NCBI RefSeq assembly: GCF_000410515.1
Contig: NC_021500.1
Location: forward strand, 558,001 to 622,000
Reading direction: 5' to 3'
Length of the DNA stretch: 64,000 nucleotides
Source of the DNA: Enterobacter sp. R4-368
GTDB lineage: Bacteria; Pseudomonadota; Gammaproteobacteria; Enterobacterales; Enterobacteriaceae
A program made the translations under genes and the position numbers. The notes beneath the pieces are model-generated. The model was not told where the DNA came from. It did no database searches and saw nothing but the letters and a program-made list of their open reading frames with translations. Below, one piece after another: positions 63,073-64,000 of the stretch (positions within the stretch are counted from its first letter, which is position 1; each line of letters starts with the position of its first letter).

Positions 63073-64000
63073 ATGTCCGATAGTGAATACCAGGGAGGGA
63101 TCAGCCGACGAACGTTGGTGAAATCCACCGCTTTAGGATCGCTTGCGCTGGCCGCCGGGAGTTTTTCCCTGCCCTTTGGCCTGCGTTCTGCCGCCGCTGC
63201 CGTGCAACAGGCGATGCAACCCGCGCCAGACAAAGTGGTGTGGGGAGCCTGTTCGGTCAACTGCGGTAGCCGCTGCGCGCTGCGTTTGCACGTCCGTGAC
63301 AATGAAGTTTACTGGGTCGAAACCGATAATACCGGCGAGGATATCTACGGCAATCATCAGGTACGCGCCTGCCTGCGCGGCCGTTCTATTCGCCGCCGCA
63401 TTAACCACCCGGATCGCCTGAACTACCCCATGAAACGCGTCGGTAAACGTGGAGAAGGCAAGTTTGAACGTATCAGCTGGGACGAAGCACTGGATACTAT
63501 CGCCAACAGTTTGAAAGACGTGGTGCAAAAATACGGCAACGAAGCGGTCTACATTAATTACTCCTCCGGCATTGTCGGCGGCAACATTACCCGCTCTTCC
63601 CCTTCGGCGTCGATTATTGCCCGCCTGATGGCGATGTATGGCGGTTTTCTCAACCAGTACGGCACTTACAGCACCGCGCAAATCTCCTGTGCGATGCCTT
63701 ACACCTACGGTTCCAACGACGGTAACAGCACCTCGGATATCGAAAACACCAAACTGGTGGTGATGTTCGGTAACAACCCGGCGGAAACCCGCATGAGCGG
63801 CGGCGGCATTACCTATTTCCTCGAGCAGGCGCGTGAACGCTCAAATGCGCGGATGATCGTTATCGATCCGCGTTATACCGACACGGCCGCCGGACGCGAA
63901 GATGAGTGGGTGCCCATTCGTCCAGGTACCGATGCCGCGCTGGTTGCCGGTATGGCGTGGGTGCTGATTAACGAAAACCTCGTCGACCAGGCGTTTCTGG
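63073..64000 (+). CDS. ynfE: YnfE/YnfF, molybdopterin oxidoreductase catalytic subunit, 5' part
   Basis: The gene runs off the right edge; 309 codons are present. It has a twin-arginine signal peptide (ISRRTLVKSTALGSLALAAG) and a mature part of the DMSO-reductase family. The [4Fe-4S]-type motif is visible in WGACSVNCGSRCALRLHV with the fourth Cys in VRACLRGRS. YINYSSGIVGGN and MFGNNPAETRMSG form the molybdopterin pocket. In E. coli YnfE and YnfF are the selenate/DMSO reductase paralogues followed by ynfGH and dmsD; the next genes are outside the window. It should be used in anaerobic respiration and is exported by Tat with DmsD. Confidence 0.9.
   Translation, partial: MSDSEYQGGISRRTLVKSTALGSLALAAGSFSLPFGLRSAAAAVQQAMQPAPDKVVWGACSVNCGSRCALRLHVRDNEVYWVETDNTGEDIYGNHQVRACLRGRSIRRRINHPDRLNYPMKRVGKRGEGKFERISWDEALDTIANSLKDVVQKYGNEAVYINYSSGIVGGNITRSSPSASIIARLMAMYGGFLNQYGTYSTAQISCAMPYTYGSNDGNSTSDIENTKLVVMFGNNPAETRMSGGGITYFLEQARERSNARMIVIDPRYTDTAAGREDEWVPIRPGTDAALVAGMAWVLINENLVDQAFL

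Overview
The window reads as chromosomal DNA of a nitrogen-fixing member of the Enterobacterales. The first 14.5 kb is a Klebsiella-type nif cluster in the order (nifY)-ENX-USVWZM-F-LA-BQ. Nearly everything after about 22 kb follows, in blocks, the gene order of E. coli K-12 around yneE-uxaB-yneFG-glsB-sad-yneJ, sotB-marC-marRAB-eamA-ydeE-mgtS-mgrR, dcp-ydfG-rspR-ydfZ-ydfI and ynfAB-speG-ynfCDE. In Klebsiella the nif cluster sits beside his; here the neighbours differ. A Kosakonia-like plant-associated diazotroph is my best guess from gene order and protein resemblance, but the genus is inference.

nif region (1-14.5 kb). The window opens inside nifY, so nifHDK lie outside. Five sigma-54 promoters (GG-N10-GC) precede nifE, nifU, nifF, nifL and nifB. 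NifA sites (TGT-N10-ACA) lie upstream of nifE (two), nifU (two), nifF (one) and nifB (one). Two NtrC-type sites lie upstream of nifLA. Products cover FeMo-cofactor assembly (NifE, N, X, B, V, Q), Fe-S supply (NifU, S), maturation of the nitrogenase proteins (NifW, Z, M), electron supply (NifF) and control by oxygen and nitrogen status (NifL, NifA).

Accessory stretch (14.5-22.3 kb). It holds a degenerate EAL-HDOD protein, a chemoreceptor, an aldehyde dehydrogenase divergent from a LysR regulator, an AhpD-like protein divergent from a MocR regulator, and an unannotated 34-residue candidate membrane protein.

yne block (22.3-35.3 kb). It holds a bestrophin channel, tagaturonate reductase, three consecutive GGDEF cyclases (the last probably DgcF), YneG, glutaminase GlsB, a second chemoreceptor, Sad, YneJ and two GNAT acetyltransferases.

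mar block (35.3-47.7 kb). It holds an L-lactate dehydrogenase beside a decayed DeoR regulator, a PhzF protein, SotB, a lipoprotein hydrolase coupled to MarC, marRAB with both MarR operators and the marbox, EamA, YdeE, a MetE-like methyltransferase with MetJ boxes, a rhodanese/FtrA pair, the small protein MgtS and the sRNA MgrR.

ydf block (47.7-58.1 kb). It starts with a broken zinc-ribbon reading frame, a GvpU-like gene and an orphan 72-residue gene. Dcp, YdfG, RspR and YdfZ follow. An orphan Tc-toxin C subunit (TccC-like, 946 residues with a 270-residue variable tail) sits exactly between ydfZ and ydfI. An 80-bp perfect array of an 8-nt repeat lies upstream of ydfI.

ynf block (58.6-64 kb). 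YnfA, YnfB, SpeG, YnfC, a LysE exporter, a LysR regulator and YnfD lead to a truncated Tat-exported selenate/DMSO-reductase catalytic subunit (YnfE/F). The parts most likely to hold something new are the TccC gene, the region between mgrR and dcp, the small ORF after yneE and the 8-nt repeat array.
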